Part shown: one piece after another, positions 5,049-6,167 of the stretch
Layout of the letters: every line of letters begins with the position of its first letter
Numbering within the stretch: the first letter of the stretch is position 1
Source: an uncultured Erysipelotrichaceae bacterium
Lineage (GTDB): Bacteria > Bacillota_I > Bacilli_A > Erysipelotrichales > Coprobacillaceae
Assembly: GCA_900550005.1 (NCBI GenBank)
Contig: URQL01000105.1
Location: 1-6,167, forward strand
DNA: 6,167 nucleotides
Reading direction: 5' to 3'
Translations under genes and position numbers: made by a program
Notes under the pieces: model-generated
What the model was told of the DNA's origin: nothing
The model's input: only the letters and a program-made list of their open reading frames with translations
Database searches by the model: none

Positions 5049-5507
5049 TTAATTTTTAACAACACTTCTAAAAATAAAACAAACGAATGGTCCAATAATA
5101 AATATTTGCATAAATAAAGCAAATGGAAAGCACATTAAAATGAGTTGTATCTATTGATTAAACCAATTTATTGAAATCCCATTATGAACAAGCGTAGCAA
5201 ATAATGTAATTACAGATACGATTTGACATACAGTAAAGCATTGAATTGTTAAAATAATAGATAGTGGTTTTGCTTTGGTTGGATCAATCGTCTAAAATGT
5301 AAGTTTTTGTGCATTAGGACAAATGACAAAAAAGATAGCACAAAATACAACGATGTATTCTAACCGTATTTCTTGAAGTGCTAATAAAAGGACATGATAA
5401 CTCATTGCTCCCATTTTCAAAGCGATTGTATAGGTTATCATGCAATAAACCATACAAAAGACCATCAGTGTTGTAAAAAATAAACTTTGTTTTCTTGTTT
5501 TTGGCAT
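5049..5507 (-). pseudogene. DUF2798 membrane protein gene with two in-frame TAG stops
   Basis: Read through in one frame, this gives 152 codons resembling DUF2798 proteins, small four-helix membrane proteins of unknown function. It starts MPKTRKQSLFFTTLMVF with AAAGGAGAA (5514-5522) ahead of it, the usual N-terminus of the family. Helices lie at about 9-30, 50-64, 82-107 and 121-146, and the ending is GPFVCFIFRSVVKN. Two TAG codons interrupt it, at codon 72 (5294-5292, between QKLTF and TIDPTK, where relatives usually have a basic residue) and codon 119 (5153-5151, before IQLILMCFPFAL, where a tryptophan codon TGG would be expected). There is no frameshift, and promoter, leader and terminator look intact. 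Because TAG serves as a normal stop elsewhere in this window (214, 2301, 4522), the gene is most likely recently inactivated; the first 71 codons could still be translated. The longer upstream ATG at 5561 lies in the leader hairpin and is rejected. Confidence 0.8.
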
Positions 5508-5513
5508 ATAAAA

Positions 5514-5522
5514 TTCTCCTTT
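5514..5522 (-). promoter_or_regulatory. Ribosome binding site fixing the DUF2798 start
   Basis: AAAGGAGAA on the minus strand places GGAG eight bases before the ATG at 5507-5505. It lies only seven bases past the U-tract of the leader hairpin. Confidence 0.8.
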
Positions 5523-5528
5523 CATAAC

Positions 5529-5595
5529 AAAAAAAACGACATGAATTAGAGGTACAGCCATCAGACAAAGGCGTTACCGATATTTAATGTCGTTT
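5529..5595 (-). promoter_or_regulatory. Leader hairpin with U-tract: candidate attenuator or riboswitch-like element
   Basis: On the minus strand AAACGACAT (5595-5587) pairs perfectly with ATGTCGTTT (5542-5534), followed by T residues to 5529 and then the ribosome binding site of the DUF2798 gene. Inside the stem, GGTA and GCC (5578-5570) pair with GGC and TACC (5559-5551) around a ten-base loop, with partly paired internal loops between. There is no room for a promoter between the U-tract and the gene, so transcription must cross this terminator-like structure. It matches no riboswitch class I can name. It may instead be a simple terminator of the rarA remnant. Confidence 0.5.
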
Positions 5596-5620
5596 ATTTA
5601 TCTTAAATTTTACGAAGGTT

Positions 5621-5649
5621 ATTCTAACATAATTTTTAATTTATGTAAG
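5621..5649 (-). promoter_or_regulatory. Possible promoter upstream of the leader hairpin
   Basis: On the minus strand CTTACA (5644-5649) and TAGAAT (5621-5626) are 17 bases apart, with TG one base before the -10 box (extended -10). Transcription would start near 5614, giving a leader of about 107 bases that includes the whole hairpin. The boxes are moderate matches only. Confidence 0.35.
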
Positions 5650-5651
5650 GA

Positions 5652-6122
5652 TTATTTGCTTGTATTTTTTCTTAAATAATCTAAAAAAGCTTGGATTCTT
5701 TTTTCATTCCCCATTTCAGACAATTCAAAATAATGACGGTGTGCTAATTCTTTAGGCATACAAGCTTTACCTGAATAATGATTAGGGAAGGCATGAATAT
5801 TATCTAAACCTACACCTCTACCAAGTTTACTTGCACTAGCATAACTCGCATCTTGTAAAAATGGGGGAATAGGAACATTTGTTGTCTTTTTCGCATCACT
5901 CATTGCTTGACTAATAGCACTTGATACTGTATTTGATTTTGGTGAACAACATACATATAAAGCAGCATGTGCTAATATCTTTGTTGCTTCAGGCATACCA
6001 ATTCTTTCAATTGCAAGCATAGCACTGGTAGCTACTTCTAAAGCCTGTGAATTTGCTAAACCGATATCTTCACTAGCACATACAATAATTCTTCTAGCAA
6101 TATACTTAATATCTTCTGCTAC
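5652..6122 (-). pseudogene. Truncated rarA (mgsA): C-terminal domain of AAA+ recombination factor
   Basis: This frame encodes 156 residues matching the C-terminal half of RarA/MgsA, a replication-associated AAA+ ATPase that acts at stalled forks with SSB. Recognisable segments in order: YIARRIIVCASEDIGLAN near the start, ALEVATSAMLAIERIGMPE, SPKSNTVSSAISQAMSDA, then LGRGVGLDN and the P-x-x-LAHRHYFELSEMGNEKRI ending. Full-length RarA has about 420-440 residues with Walker motifs in the N-terminal half. None of that is in the window: the frame hits TGA at 6125-6123 and again at 6146-6144, and the last 40 bases no longer resemble the family in any frame. The ATG at 6020 is an internal methionine codon without a ribosome binding site, so it is not a credible start. 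The gene is therefore a remnant, unless a sequencing error created the stops. The family's GEDP-x-x-IARR motif is also altered (VAEDIKYIARR). Confidence 0.75.
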
Positions 6123-6153
6123 TCAAAATGTGATTAAATATACTCACATCGAG
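6122..6153. repeat. Interrupted palindrome at the rarA breakpoint
   Basis: ATGTGA (6128-6133) and TCACAT (6144-6149) are perfect inverted repeats around a ten-base spacer. They are flanked by CTC (6122-6124) and GAG (6151-6153), which extend the symmetry with a short offset. It coincides with the point where similarity to RarA stops. It could mark a rearrangement end or be chance. Confidence 0.3.
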
Positions 6154-6167
6154 ATGTTATAAATCCT

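Noticed and set aside
5049..5507. TAG reassigned to an amino acid in this organism
   Set aside because: Three intact genes (ending at 214, 2301 and 4522) use TAG at the expected family C-terminus, so TAG is an ordinary stop here.
5508..5561. Upstream ATG at 5561 as start of the DUF2798 protein
   Set aside because: The extra 18 residues come from the leader hairpin and ribosome binding site; the ATG at 5507 has the Shine-Dalgarno sequence and matches the family N-terminus.
5314..5568. 84-residue open frame overlapping the DUF2798 region
   Set aside because: It is out of frame with the recognisable DUF2798 protein and begins inside the leader hairpin without a ribosome binding site.
5534..5595. 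Fluoride (crcB-type) riboswitch in the DUF2798 leader
   Set aside because: Only a CTGATGGC-like fragment is shared; the 5' GATG-containing half and the pseudoknot partner are missing, and the neighbouring gene is not a fluoride exporter.

Overview
This is a strongly AT-rich bacterial window in which every recognisable protein gene lies on the minus strand. Strong AGGAGG-type ribosome binding sites, TATAAT promoters, short intrinsic terminators, and TAA/TAG stops with the standard code point to a low-GC Bacillota. The gene content would suit a gut Erysipelotrichia- or Clostridia-like organism, but that placement is inference.

Read in the direction of transcription (right to left), the layout is as follows. 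(1) 6167-5652: the C-terminal part of a rarA (AAA+ recombination factor) gene, cut off upstream by in-frame stops and so a remnant. (2) 5507-5049: a DUF2798 four-helix membrane protein gene interrupted by two in-frame TAG codons but otherwise full length. Its 5' leader holds a large hairpin with a U-tract just before the ribosome binding site, and a clean terminator follows the gene. (3) 4974-3902: a Nudix hydrolase and an L-2-amino-thiazoline-4-carboxylate hydrolase-family protein, a two-gene operon with its own promoter. (4) 3901-3547: a gene-free 355-base stretch full of nested inverted repeats. It carries a plus-strand promoter-like pair and a plus-strand terminator, which together outline a possible small RNA of about 140 nt. 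(5) 3546-3283: a DUF1294 small membrane protein with its own promoter. (6) 3238-1638: cyclophilin, GNAT acetyltransferase and a GyrI-like domain protein, apparently one operon closed by a terminator whose stem contains the last stop codon. (7) 1535-214: a Cof-type HAD phosphatase translationally coupled (TAATG) to a DUF218/YdcF-like protein. (8) 213-1: no supportable gene.

Functionally this is a set of small housekeeping and accessory enzymes (protein folding, metabolite phosphatase, nucleotide-pool hydrolase, acetyltransferase, ligand-binding domain) rather than one pathway. I see no defence system, CRISPR array, tRNA, rRNA or intact mobile element. The less ordinary parts are the possible plus-strand RNA locus at 3682-3910, the attenuator-like leader at 5534-5595, and the pair of adjacent decayed genes at 5049-6167.
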